Positions 57,301 through 62,427 of a stretch of 64,000 nt of DNA are shown one piece after another. Numbering within the stretch: the first letter of the stretch is position 1; each line of letters begins with the position of its first letter. This DNA is from Butyrivibrio sp. MC2021 (GTDB lineage Bacteria; Bacillota; Clostridia; Lachnospirales; Lachnospiraceae), in assembly GCF_000621605.1 (NCBI RefSeq), contig NZ_JHXX01000003.1, forward strand, positions 62,001 through 126,000. Direction: 5' to 3'. Below the pieces are notes generated by a model, which was given only the letters and a program-made list of their open reading frames with translations, did no database searches and was not told the DNA's origin. The translations under genes and the position numbers were made by a program.

Positions 57301-58117
57301 CGATAGCAGGAGCTACGTTTTTATTATATTTAGCATATACTGGTGTAATTTGAGTTCCATCAATTATTTCTGCTAAAAAGGCAGCATTAGCCACTCCACT
57401 CAATACCGATGTCTCAGGATTTAATGTTGTGTACCAACCATCAAATGTATATCCTGAAACAGTAGGAACTGAGCTACTGATTCCAAAACTAGATGAATAA
57501 GTTACAGTTTCCGGGAATGTTTCAGCTGCAAATGTTGGTTGAGCGGGAACATCCTGTGTAACAAGGGCATTTCCATCATAGAATTTTGCTGTATATCCTA
57601 ATTTATATGTATTAGGTGAAAATTTAGCATAAACATCTGAATTTTGAGTAAATGTGGTACCACTTTCACCACTAGAAACTTCCACTTCACTCTCACCGTC
57701 AGAATAAAACCACTTATCAGCATACAACAGATGATATCCTGGGAATTCCTGATTCGGTATCTCAGTCATGCTTGCAAGTTTTCCATCAGTATCTGTTGTC
57801 CAGGTCATATTTTCCGGTGGATCAGCATCAGTTTGGTATGGTACCAAGGCACTATCACCTAATTTATAATTTAATGTAATAGTAAATGGACCATCGCCTA
57901 AGAACTCTGCCTCATCCTCAATAGCGAGTTCTTCCTCCTCAAATTCCGGAGCATCAAAATCAGACCCAACATCTTCTTCATCAAGAAGCTGGATCTCGTC
58001 GTCGTCTTCGAGCAGGTCTCCCCCACCGTCATAGGCCAGGGCCGGGACGCCCGAAGTCAGCGCTACTGTGGCTGAAAGAGCAACGCTCATTAGCCGCCCA
58101 AATAGCTTATTTCTCAT
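48341..58117 (-). CDS. Giant secreted repeat protein (InlB, Ig-like and Cys/His domains)
   Basis: A 3,258-residue exported protein. The signal peptide is about residues 1-28 (ALAYDGG), followed by an acidic segment (about 30-72) and two InlB B-type repeats (about 75-260, ending in GYTFDGWYTT). A long series of Ig-like and putative-Ig domains follows (about 300-2200; for example AEDGTITGTPEKAGKYTVTV and repeated FTVE-N-ITI segments). There are three Cys/His-bearing domains (about 2220-2500, such as AVLHLHCDDPDCPDY and LTLKCKNENCDAEEH), Trp-rich AEWTWNKSEDGKSYA repeats (about 2500-2700), and MBG-like C-terminal domains (KGTDYTVKIKDNKNVGTATI). It ends KPIFAKAE without an anchor. AAAGGAG precedes the ATG. 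Adhesion to plant or host polymers is a reasonable guess. Confidence 0.88.
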   Translation of the reverse strand: MRNKLFGRLMSVALSATVALTSGVPALAYDGGGDLLEDDDEIQLLDEEDVGSDFDAPEFEEEELAIEDEAEFLGDGPFTITLNYKLGDSALVPYQTDADPPENMTWTTDTDGKLASMTEIPNQEFPGYHLLYADKWFYSDGESEVEVSSGESGTTFTQNSDVYAKFSPNTYKLGYTAKFYDGNALVTQDVPAQPTFAAETFPETVTYSSSFGISSSVPTVSGYTFDGWYTTLNPETSVLSGVANAAFLAEIIDGTQITPVYAKYNKNVAPAIGANPTYVIQPDGYYTGTDGTSAGGDGSAKDADTAEFVYGTVYTKGQSGSEGNTNSKYVFTARDFDDNNGTGDVDSDVTWSIWKFKAIKDNNDAQLSDAALLADDNLEDASSDFASYGLYAQAKTNGTFEIGVVSGKYAKKALNASEINDTSAFPGANYVLKVADKSSSTRKAKLLPITVKVDEAAIKIDNTALNTFTIDSFPAAKMGYEVLDADANVEGKTAGTYVKAKEFTLSVADILPSYSISDIDFELSGDDADMFDVGLVGEGAMAGDLFTNNNVKFKVVPISDLTSIDSYDEDGTYEAVLSIKTDALYEPAEYAISFTVENNIKFSKVIAHGGKEVKETIAQVTPAQGTTLDGIYYTDSACENPATGTANGSSQYYIGGYNLGTIKKGENFDDIYVYVTGGNYAILFTQTGEGFENTGIKGTPNEASSLAFYNVHGMAKGTVKLGTHSFILEGADGDTTSGDTTGEAIFFYTVEEYDAAITIDSEDPNGAYDWFVPSDYTENTAKKEIVIKNNSNTMLSLTVTKANAGDGVANAHTNFAIDSEEYTEATKTITVAAGGGESKVTITPKASLTAGVYKANLTIADGNSYSEVIALTFEVKGGDANITKPAADGTITPAGSEWEVGKSVEYQLELTKVTGVDSVEWSIDATTADPDPESYTDDADDLKAFGLTLSKDGKISGVPKKVGTLNFRVKATYKKNGTAGAPQYRKIAISTVLAEDGFKFTSGGKDIDDDKKALDYGEIKADRLDTFAVDVNVTNTLELDMISDPTDTTNHYGNVKLEILNVDGGTDESDIAMFAIVLDAENEALNSDLLGNGFDLQASESQTFTLKTTKDAAFTVADDHYVTVQAWHRNAANASASESAAATYTKAGTFKVVFDVKDAPVIDPAKVDGFVSGKQVKSADDKKYTIETGTTYAGSAFTYAWTAGEVPGLELAEDGTITGTPEKAGKYTVTVTATKSNDAKVTGVLTHDIIVDGAAELVVNTNLKVGASDAETQIEATDKINILLPGMVVGDTVGEKQVFTIAAATGAGKKDAENVTITVTDAEDNRTDAAAIRKSPANPYAGSSNYIGVDTESWTKLEKGTIQKFRIVSKGQPTAGIYKVKIIVSADNANEIAFYAIMVVTDKLVITQPDDVNTNIGKKYYTVADPQTTYKDTSKTSKNIIISATGGAADQKIKWSEVGTKVTEGTTEKTKFYVTKGTKGEANDGMAYLSDDTGLGLAVEGDVIGATPSDSNTGGLKNEIFGQIKAAGTYTVNLSAKVEAIAYGDALSSDPIKKVIDLSTANSWTIEAAAATKMVPEQTADTVTFDIVSAKTENVVITKVADTAADTEATRGKVEGLRNGNLMVTRTGYTYYPVASYDNNIYTAKVTIENKSGIALGKMKAEFSTKNFEIASGGSATAIAVNGTQDITFRPAANLDKGEYTDTLTISGDDFESLTFAVKFTVEDATYLASVYEPDPDDSTKNIVYVDDNVVGDKVIELASFVAGKTATGKDLTIENTGNTTLSRISVYEVDAEGNKYDDGADTMLTFTSPGTSLTPNSEPTGFTVTPKKTVAGKYNSYINIHFTEGTAVTAEKKDIIIPVTYTVYSNDVSEFSVTPAEKTTIAVDEGYDKTEVAVTFTIANTSSNDTDVISKMKLASFDEDFEVVDNTAVDIKPGESAEFTIRLKSGKSAGKYTTDVVFGDGSTNIKTKAKRTIEVTVSESTAYTVKATSAGVTVNDARFATALYNTIVAGAVNNIAESFEAEDPWEDSGFADSHYFVYVDADKDGKSDVCLDFTLDNADLASANKATKFKATIFDDNSVKYPSVIVAPTADQAKLAAKGLGWKAKTTTTDEVLAKYFTTVNFNFYAIVEFVAGEFAEKTADLSRDNKDVVVDDSNSDGYAVDKITAIVPYRSTLGSVFNSKAVPTAVLDGKVMLNWMDAYTSSVVNANTVIAKDYKDSSNLIPQWHEHTYAPITEKDEKYVKCVWTKDEEGNRSAVLHLHCDDPDCPDYEGSEIIVDGSDSTIGTLSYQDRVEIPATCEKAAGYKYSVEITVASTGKTYKFEDPEIDEEGEPLGHKFDLTKDPTIVWTDANEDKIITADEIKITRVCTVDSTHVVELKVVKVERNEEKSVAPTCTKSGYDIKSITYMDIDEKGAEKEEVTVDYDEKFIVPATGHEVDLENAIIENFNAETHTATLTLKCKNENCDAEEHIVFGPQEVTFTENEDGSFSYVATLIDETTVTVTYEDSIFVVAGDAEWAWTKSADEKTFAKAVAKFTATDGREKIVEVPVSAMTVTTEEGVTTYEATASFVSKGETISATAVKYLDAEGNEVDKPVPFELASAEWTWNKSEDGKSYASATVVFTSKDGKTKELTVSASEIDTTADKYMTITTYGEGAEAYTGYQAYASFTSFGTTVEDLSKEVYLDANGDPYIPDIAYAPVVKWTTKWPENWKKSDPIPTMTYDVTFKWAKAGTEETISGVATVESDPATIDASTKKVQFMAVADLRDFSADAEGKTAAEAEVFYSPVYLFTSGSEESEEVIIINDDSQIAIAGLEDKYYYTGANIVPAITVYDTANEAVALAKGTDYTVKIKDNKNVGTATITVTGKGNYSGKAIATTFQIVNPLDDLSTEEIAELKEIKSVKVLDPKKYDYTGEPIYPKSIAVKFVGDSGFTTYTLDDESGEIRYVAGDAEIPAVVTFSNNINQGTAKVAVTGKTTSKAASYKINKVALVAGKDGEGLEAAYADETIEWQVKGAAPKLTVTWNGRELIEKQDYTAKVTYADNKKKFGAATVKITGKGNFKGKVDSAASFEVVALDLAGENVTFAGTNAVGGMKAKKVTANILDAAGNTINKKSYKLEVLDSDGNAVDTLTAKETYTIKISSAVAMIGAENVLEKEVTVGANFAKAKGKAANGYCRYYTGEPIVFESEEELEAFAKNVVVKIGKDTVLELGKDFEITGYSNNVKKGTMKVTLSGIGDYSGSTTVKIKIAPKPIFAKAE

Positions 58118-58472
58118 ATTCTATTCTCCTTTCACAACACATTATCCTCGGACACAGATATCCAAGGACCCATCAAACCCGCCACGGAGAAATCAAATTA
58201 GCTTTATTACGAACCGTCCCACCTGGAAATCACACATTTCCAAGAATCCGCAACGCCTGCTTCGTCCCTGGGCTTGCCTCACACAGACAAACCACAAGCC
58301 GGCGACTAAATGATTTGGGTCCGCTAGCGGACACACTATAATTATCGCCAACTTTTAAACGAAATTCCATAAACCATATGGGAATTAATTCTAAAGAAAA
58401 AATGAACAGATGAGGGGAGGCGGGGAAAACGGGGCTTTTAGGGGCACTGCGGCGGGGATGTAAATTATTGGC
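58118..58472 (-). promoter_or_regulatory. Long, possibly structured leader of the giant gene
   Basis: No gene is seen. Read on the minus strand, a weak -10 (TATAGT, 58335-58340) is followed at once by the perfect palindrome GTCCGCTAGCGGAC (58319-58332). A leader of about 200 bases then has three hairpins: GGCTTG with CAAGCC, GGAAAT with ATTTCC, and TCCTTGGA with TCCGAGGA shortly before the ribosome binding site. No known riboswitch class was recognised. Bases 58346-58472 are unassigned. Confidence 0.4.
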
Positions 58473-58735
58473 ATCGCCAGGGCCGGGATCACATGAAGAA
58501 GGTCCGACGCACCATGAAATAATGCAAATATACTCGCATCATCCCCAACGGTGATTTAGGGCACTTCATCTGTCCAGACAGCCTCATTTCACGTAGTTCA
58601 GAACACTCGGCCGTCTGACCATCTGAAGCGCTCCTAAATCATCCGCTGTGCCTGAATGTCTCGCAATTTACATTTTTCCATGGCACGCCAAACCTTCTTC
58701 ATGTAATCCCTCATCCAATGGCGATATAACAATTT
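58473..58735. repeat. Palindromic element copy C (loop in reverse orientation)
   Basis: An imperfect palindrome with its loop at 58584-58608, on the opposite strand to the other copies. Outer arms share ACATGAAGAAGG (58491-58502) with CCTTCTTCATGT on the right, then ACCATGAAATAATGCAAAT with ATTTACATTTTTCCATGG. The core stem is AGACGGCC with GGCTGTCT, a different sequence from copies A and B but equally paired (one G-U). Confidence 0.8.
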
Positions 58736-58811
58736 ATATTCCCACATGTCTCGCCAAATCCCCGGTAGATAAGCCCTCACTGTCAGGGTTGCTTTCCTTC
58801 TGTTGCACAGA

Positions 58812-58857
58812 CAAAAAGCAGGATAAAACTGCAACAAACATGCAATCTTATCCTGCT
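58812..58857 (-). terminator. Terminator of the shortened Rpn gene (copy 2)
   Basis: AGCAGGATAA (58817-58826) pairs with TTATCCTGCT (58848-58857), with TTTTTGT after it on the minus strand. It duplicates the hairpin at 46947-46992 almost base for base, including flanks (ACAAAAAGC and CTTCTATATTCAT). Confidence 0.7.
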
Positions 58858-58880
58858 TCTATATTCATCAGCTTCTCTTA

Positions 58881-59489
58881 TTAGTTTACTTTTCCCAGCC
58901 CTTCCTGAACTTTCAGCACCATCTCCAGCGGATAGCCGCAGAAATCCACTATCTCTTCAGGAGTTTTTCCTCTGGATAGCATCATGGAAATGCTTTGCTC
59001 TATTCCTTGTGCTATCCCTTCTTTCCTGCCATCTTCTTTAAACAGTTCCATTACTTCTGCTTCTTTGTATTCGGTATCCAGCATTCCTTCCACCTCCTGC
59101 CTATGCTTGACAAGAAAATCCTTTATAACAAAATCACTGGGCAGCATGATTCTTCCGGTGCCATATTTGTTCAGCTTGTTCTTAGCAATATAGCCTGAAT
59201 ATAAATCTCCCACATATTGGAGCATTCTAAGGGGCATATTCAAATTCAATGACGATTGATGTTCATACACACTCATTATATCAAATACAAGAAATGATGT
59301 GTCGTTTTTCATTCCCATAAAAAGCACATCACTAAGTGTGTTAAACTCTATCAGATCAGGATCGGTATAGTTAGATCCATTAACCGCATTATAGAGGCTT
59401 AAAGTCCACTCCCTATTTTCTTCTCTTCCAAAAATATAATTAAATAGTCTGTCCTTATACTTTCTGTTAATTGATTCTGAATTTCCCAT
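58881..59489 (-). CDS. Rpn-family protein, apparently internally shortened
   Basis: A 202-residue Rpn-type protein. The N-terminal nuclease core is present (SDVLFMGMKNDTSFLVFDI, then MSVYEHQSSLNLNMPLRMLQ), as is the typical C-terminal tail (KEDGRKEGIAQGIEQSISMM). Full-length relatives run to about 300 residues and continue from LNKYGTGRIMLP into a long segment before the FLVKHRQEVEGM region; here LNKYGTGRIMLP is joined almost directly to SDFVIKDFLVKH. The frame stays open, so an in-frame deletion of ~90-100 residues is likely. It may be inactive or a shorter functional variant. AAAGGAT precedes the ATG. Confidence 0.7.
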   Translation of the reverse strand: MGNSESINRKYKDRLFNYIFGREENREWTLSLYNAVNGSNYTDPDLIEFNTLSDVLFMGMKNDTSFLVFDIMSVYEHQSSLNLNMPLRMLQYVGDLYSGYIAKNKLNKYGTGRIMLPSDFVIKDFLVKHRQEVEGMLDTEYKEAEVMELFKEDGRKEGIAQGIEQSISMMLSRGKTPEEIVDFCGYPLEMVLKVQEGLGKVN

Positions 59490-60163
59490 TTACTTTATCC
59501 TTTCTTCTTGAACGTTAAGACAATCCACACAAATACGCAGCGCTACAGACGCTCACAGGGAAAAAGACATTCCCATTTGCGCAGAAAAATGCATAGAGAA
59601 TAAAGCAAAGGCGTTGTCTTTGCATTAAAGTAGGTGGCATAAGGATGCTCCTGCGTATTCATGTGGTTGAAAGATATCCCGGATGCCCGATCGTTTCACA
59701 GCGAATTAGACACGCTGCCTGCATCCGTGATCACTCCGATAGGAGTAGAAATGTTATTTCCTGCTTTCAATGCAGCAAGGGTATCATTACAAGGAGGTCT
59801 TGTAAATAGTTTTGCCTCAATCTTAAGAATTTCTGCCGAAAATCTTAAGAAAGTCATAAGAATTTGACGTTTTTTCAGCACTTCACAAACGCATTTCAAG
59901 AAATCAATCACAGTCTGCCTGTTGAGAGCGCTTAATATTCCTCCCAACTCCCGCAAGGCCAAGTGGAACTTTATGCTCTTTTCCTTCGCAGGGCCAAGTG
60001 GGACAGTAGGGACGGTTCTCGATGTACCTATGAATCGAAGATCAACGCTTGACATAGCCTAAAGCTTCATGGGACATCAAGAACCGTCACTATCTGTACC
60101 TACTTGGTCCTTCATAACCTTCCGTGAAGCCAAGAAAGAGCCAAGAAAGAGGAATATGAATAA
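59490..60163. repeat. Gene-free region with a decayed repeat and a REP-like hairpin
   Basis: No convincing gene. Bases ~59720-59905 are related to 61510-61690: both read TCTTAAGAA, TTCTGCCGAAAATCTTAAGA and GTCATAAGAATTTGACG in order. Bases 59992-60110 form a long imperfect palindrome: AAGTGGGACAGTAGGGACGG on the left returns as the complement of GTACAGATAGTGACGGTTCT on the right. A second copy is at 62741-62860. GGGACGGTTC-type hairpins of this kind are known as REP elements mobilised by RAYT transposases in Clostridia. 59490-59720 is upstream of the Rpn gene and otherwise unassigned. Confidence 0.65.
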
Positions 60164-60192
60164 TTGAAATGGGGGATTGGGTGTGATAATAT
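60164..60192 (+). promoter_or_regulatory. Promoter of the putative antitoxin RNA
   Basis: TTGAAA (60164-60169) and TAATAT (60187-60192) are 17 bases apart on the plus strand, with TGTGA before the -10. An identical promoter is preserved in the second copy at 62446-62474. Confidence 0.65.
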
Positions 60193-60198
60193 AATTAT

Positions 60199-60283
60199 TG
60201 AAAGGTGCTACCCGTATAGCAACGGTTAGCCAGTTGGTTAAGTCAAAATGACCGATCCTTGGCAGGGGGCGGTCATTTTTTTA
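60199..60283 (+). ncRNA. Putative ~85-nt antisense RNA of a type I toxin-antitoxin locus
   Basis: A plus-strand transcript from the promoter at 60164 would start near 60199 and end in the stem AAAATGACCG (60245-60254) with CGGTCATTTT (60270-60279) and a seven-T tail. It is complementary to the 3' part of the small toxin-like gene on the minus strand. Its 5' end (GGTGCTACCCGTATAGCAAC then GGTTAGCC) resembles the predicted 5' end of the opposite mRNA. Layout matches convergent toxin mRNA/antitoxin RNA pairs such as txpA/ratA or par. Confidence 0.6.
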
Positions 60284-60369
60284 TTTTCGTGATCTTTGCT
60301 GTACTGGATTCCTGCAAAAAAGCAGGTTGCGCTCCAGGCTAAAATAGCAAGAAATACAGTCACGTCCAT
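60238..60369 (-). CDS. Small hydrophobic toxin-like peptide
   Basis: A 43-residue peptide with one membrane helix (DVTVFLAILAWSATCFFAGI) and a charged tail (QYSKDHENKKMTAPC). The ATG at 60369 is eight bases after GAAAGGAGG; an in-frame start at 60432 would place the ribosome binding site inside the protein. A strong promoter lies at 60455-60484. The 3' end of the gene runs through the hairpin that ends the convergent RNA. Size, helix-plus-charged-tail design and the opposing RNA fit type I toxins, which depolarise membranes. The peptide itself matches no family I recognise with certainty. Confidence 0.6.
   Translation of the reverse strand: MDVTVFLAILAWSATCFFAGIQYSKDHENKKMTAPCQGSVILT
60245..60283 (+). 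terminator. Terminator of the antisense RNA
   Basis: The 10-bp stem AAAATGACCG with CGGTCATTTT is followed by TTTATTTT on the plus strand. Because the minus-strand tail (TTTTGACTTAA) is weaker, it mainly serves the plus-strand RNA. Confidence 0.7.
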
Positions 60370-60454
60370 AAGCATGCCCTCCTTTCGATTGGATTTGTAA
60401 CCTCCTTTCGCTAGGATAAGGCTAACCGCCACCGTTTAGATAGCACCCAAAGAT

Positions 60455-60484
60455 ATTATGCCAAACAAATGTTCTTGAAGTCAA
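60455..60484 (-). promoter_or_regulatory. Promoter of the toxin-like gene
   Basis: On the minus strand TTGACT (60479-60484) and CATAAT (60455-60460) are 18 bases apart. The mRNA would begin near GGGTGCTATC (about 60448) and carry GGTTAGCC before two purine-rich ribosome-binding-like sites. Confidence 0.65.
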
Positions 60485-60549
60485 TAATTCTTATTTTGTC
60501 TATCTTTGATCGGATTTCCCGTTTTTTTCTAATTTATAAATTTGCGGCT

Positions 60550-60857
60550 TAAGGGACTCTTGCCGAGGAGGGCTTACCTGCCGAGGGTGATGTGCCATGG
60601 GAGGATGGAAATTATGAGACATTCGGGAGGTGAAGATGATTTTGGAGCACTTCAGATTCCCAGACGGTCGATTGTTCTGAGCAACGTGAAATGAGACCGG
60701 CTGGGGAGATGAAGTGCCCAAAATCACGAGCCGGACGATGCGAATAATTTGCATCCTTCCATGGCGCGATGAAGCCCCGCCGGGTATCCCGGACTAATGC
60801 GATGCGAGTAATTTATATTTCTCCATGGTGCAACGCCCTCGGCAGGTAAGCCCGGAC
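60550..60857. repeat. Palindromic element copy D
   Basis: Same family as 39579-39792. From outside inward: GGGCTTACCTGCCGAGGGTG on the left pairs with CCTCGGCAGGTAAGCCC on the right. One further right-hand unit (CCATGGCGCGATGAAGCCCC) has no left partner here. The core stem AGACGGTC/GACCGGCT closes the conserved loop at 60670-60694. It lies just after brnA. The core and inner unit are almost identical to those at 63140-63338. Confidence 0.85.
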
Positions 60858-60883
60858 TGAACTCATTTTTGATGATGCCGATC

Positions 60884-61126
60884 TCAATCATTAGCTTTCC
60901 AAGAAATTTCCAATTTCTTTTCTGACTTAGCACAATCTACAAGATACAAATTCATCAATGTCTGATATGGAATTCCCGACATAGATGACTGCTTCTTAAA
61001 ATAATCTATAGCATCTACATCAACATTTATAGTGATCTTCTTATGAAGCCTTTTGGCATAAGGATTTCTCACTGCTTTACTAAAATCAAATTCTTTTTCC
61101 AAGAATTCATCATCATTCTTTTTCAT
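60884..61126 (-). CDS. brnA: BrnA-family antitoxin
   Basis: An 80-residue ribbon-helix-helix antitoxin. The DNA-binding part is KKITINVDVDAIDYFKKQSS followed by SGIPYQTLMNLYLVDCAK, the BrnA pattern; the acidic N-terminus (DDEFLEKEFDFSKAVRNPYA) is the usual toxin-binding portion. Its ATG overlaps the brnT stop by four bases. It should neutralise BrnT and repress the operon. Confidence 0.88.
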   Translation of the reverse strand: MKKNDDEFLEKEFDFSKAVRNPYAKRLHKKITINVDVDAIDYFKKQSSMSGIPYQTLMNLYLVDCAKSEKKLEISWKAND

Positions 61127-61422
61127 AATCCACAGCTCCTTTCATAGCCTCTCTTCTCATTTGATGTTGCTTTTCTCGAAGAAATAATACGTATTAATGA
61201 CTCCGATCTTATGCAATGGACAACAAGTAAAATGTTCCCGTTATTACTACGCCCTAAAATTCTAAATCTATCCTCTGCACCAGAATGTAAATCATCAAAT
61301 TCAAGCAATGCATTTTCATCATAAAAAACCGTTCTGGCTTCTTCAAATGATACTCCATGCTTTTCTTTATTGATTAGATTTTTATTTTCATCCCATTCAA
61401 AGTACAAACCTTCTATACACAT
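61123..61422 (-). CDS. brnT: BrnT-family ribonuclease toxin
   Basis: A 99-residue RelE-fold toxin of the BrnT family, which cleaves RNA and stops translation. FEWDENKNLINKEKHGVSFEEARTVFYD is the family N-terminus, and the RILGRSNNGNILLVVHC strand and RIISSRKATSNEKRGYE end carry the usual Arg and Lys/Glu active-site residues. The ATG at 61422 gives normal family length; an in-frame ATG at 61464 overlaps a ribosome-binding-like GGAGG and is less likely. Gene order toxin then antitoxin is standard for brnTA. Confidence 0.88.
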   Translation of the reverse strand: MCIEGLYFEWDENKNLINKEKHGVSFEEARTVFYDENALLEFDDLHSGAEDRFRILGRSNNGNILLVVHCIRSESLIRIISSRKATSNEKRGYERSCGL

Positions 61423-61815
61423 ATTATACATACCCCATACATATATTTCAAATGATACCTCCATTAATTATCTTGCTGTTTTTTGCCTGAAAATATCGCG
61501 AATATAGAGATACAGCGGCTAAATTGCTGCTTTCGCGATTGCTCCGATCGGAGCCACGTTGGAAGGTGATATTTTTGATGCTGCTAGGGTAGCACCCTGA
61601 AAAAAGCTTGTAAATAGATTTGGGCAAATCTTAAGAAATTCTGCCGAAAATCTTAAGAAAGTCATAAGAATTTGACGTTTTTGCGGTATTTTGTGGATGT
61701 ATTTCAGGGAGTTTAGTCCGGGATATCCGGCGGGGCTTCATCGTGCCATGGGAGGATGAAAATAATGCGGATGTCTGAGTCAGGGACTCTTGCCGAGGAG
61801 GGCTTACCTGCCCCC
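61423..61815. repeat. Gene-free region with decayed repeat and palindrome fragments
   Basis: No gene is seen. Bases ~61510-61690 are a diverged second copy of 59720-59905. Both, read on the plus strand, could encode a tail ending SAENLKKVIRI and then a stop, while CTTAAGA repeats at fixed spacing could equally be a regulator-binding site. Bases ~61711-61812 hold detached outer units of the palindromic element (GGGATATCCGGCGGGGCTTC and GGGCTTACCTGCC) without a core. Confidence 0.5.
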
Positions 61816-62091
61816 TCATTTTTTCATTGGCACAATAGCAATCGTCTTCCCCAACGGTGCCAAAAGTTTCAAAATCGTATCAATTTTAGGAATTGCCTGT
61901 CCACTCTCTATCCTTGCTATAACAGGCTGCTTCACTCCTGAAAGCTTCTCCAGCTCCCTTTGGCTAATTCCTTTCTCTTTTCGAGCAGCTACTATTTCTC
62001 CTATCAATGCCACGCGCAGATCACTTTCCGCTATTTCTTCAGGTGAAAATAACTCACTTCTTACCTCATTCCAAGTTTTAAACTCTTCCAT
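61816..62091 (-). CDS. XRE-family HigA-like antitoxin
   Basis: A 91-residue helix-turn-helix protein. The HTH is GISQRELEKLSGVKQPVIAR followed by IESGQAIPKIDTILKLLAPL, a HigA/XRE pattern common in RelE/HigB-type toxin-antitoxin pairs. The ATG at 62091 follows AAAGGAG at eight bases and lies 26 bases inside the remnant of the upstream toxin gene, as in intact higBA operons. A perfect 8-bp inverted repeat (62159-62178) just upstream could be its operator. The toxin is reduced to a stub, so this is probably an orphan antitoxin. Confidence 0.8.
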   Translation of the reverse strand: MEEFKTWNEVRSELFSPEEIAESDLRVALIGEIVAARKEKGISQRELEKLSGVKQPVIARIESGQAIPKIDTILKLLAPLGKTIAIVPMKK

Positions 62092-62155
62092 CTTCGCTAC
62101 TCCTTTCAAGAAAATCAGCCAATTCGTACATCCTTTCCCTCTCTTCTTTATATTT
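62078..62155 (-). pseudogene. C-terminal stub of a HigB/RelE-type toxin
   Basis: In the frame overlapping the start of the antitoxin gene, 25 codons are open (KYKEERERMYELADFL, then ERSSEDGRV and a stop), preceded directly by a stop codon. Ends like this, helical and overlapping the antitoxin start, are typical of HigB-type toxins of ~110 residues. The rest of the toxin appears deleted, joining the operator region to the last ~26 codons. Confidence 0.55.
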
Positions 62156-62158
62156 TTA

Positions 62159-62178
62159 TGATAACTCACAAGTTATCA
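62159..62178. promoter_or_regulatory. Inverted repeat, candidate HigA operator
   Basis: TGATAACT and AGTTATCA pair perfectly around CACA. On the minus strand TTGCAT and TAACTT, 16 bases apart, overlap it as a possible promoter. Confidence 0.55.
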
Positions 62179-62427
62179 CATAGCAAGTATGATGCAATAT
62201 TCAAAAATATGCCACATGTCTGTCATTTGGGATCAGTTCGGCGAATGCCTGTGAATCCTGGAATTGTACAGATATGATAGTCCCTAGAATCGGAACTGCA
62301 AGGAGAAGTATAGCATTTAGTTTTGAAATAATCAAACGAACAAAGTGTGACGTTTCCTGCCTTTCAGTATGCTTCCTGAAAGTCCATCTGATTGGCAAAG
62401 AGTGTTGGTTCCTGACGTGAAACCAAA
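62179..62427. other. Unassigned intergenic sequence
   Basis: No gene, repeat or regulatory site is convincing here. Open frames exist on both strands but lack ribosome binding sites and recognisable motifs. Confidence 0.5.

Noticed and set aside
58210..58300. Cyclic di-GMP riboswitch in the leader of the giant gene
   Set aside because: GGCAAGCC and GGGACGAAGC recall the GEMM core, but the intervening hairpin and the second helix are missing.
59661..60055. Open frames of 68 and 119 codons on opposite strands
   Set aside because: They overlap each other and the REP-like palindrome; only the SAENLKKVIRI tail is shared with another sequence, so I treat the region as repeat debris.
60205..60245. 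tRNA-like GGTTAGCCAGTTGGTTAAG
   Set aside because: It resembles a tRNA D-arm, but no anticodon arm, T-arm or acceptor stem can be built around it; it fits the small RNA better.
62201..62398. 65-codon open frame on the minus strand
   Set aside because: No ribosome binding site, no recognisable motif, and its flanks are repeat debris.
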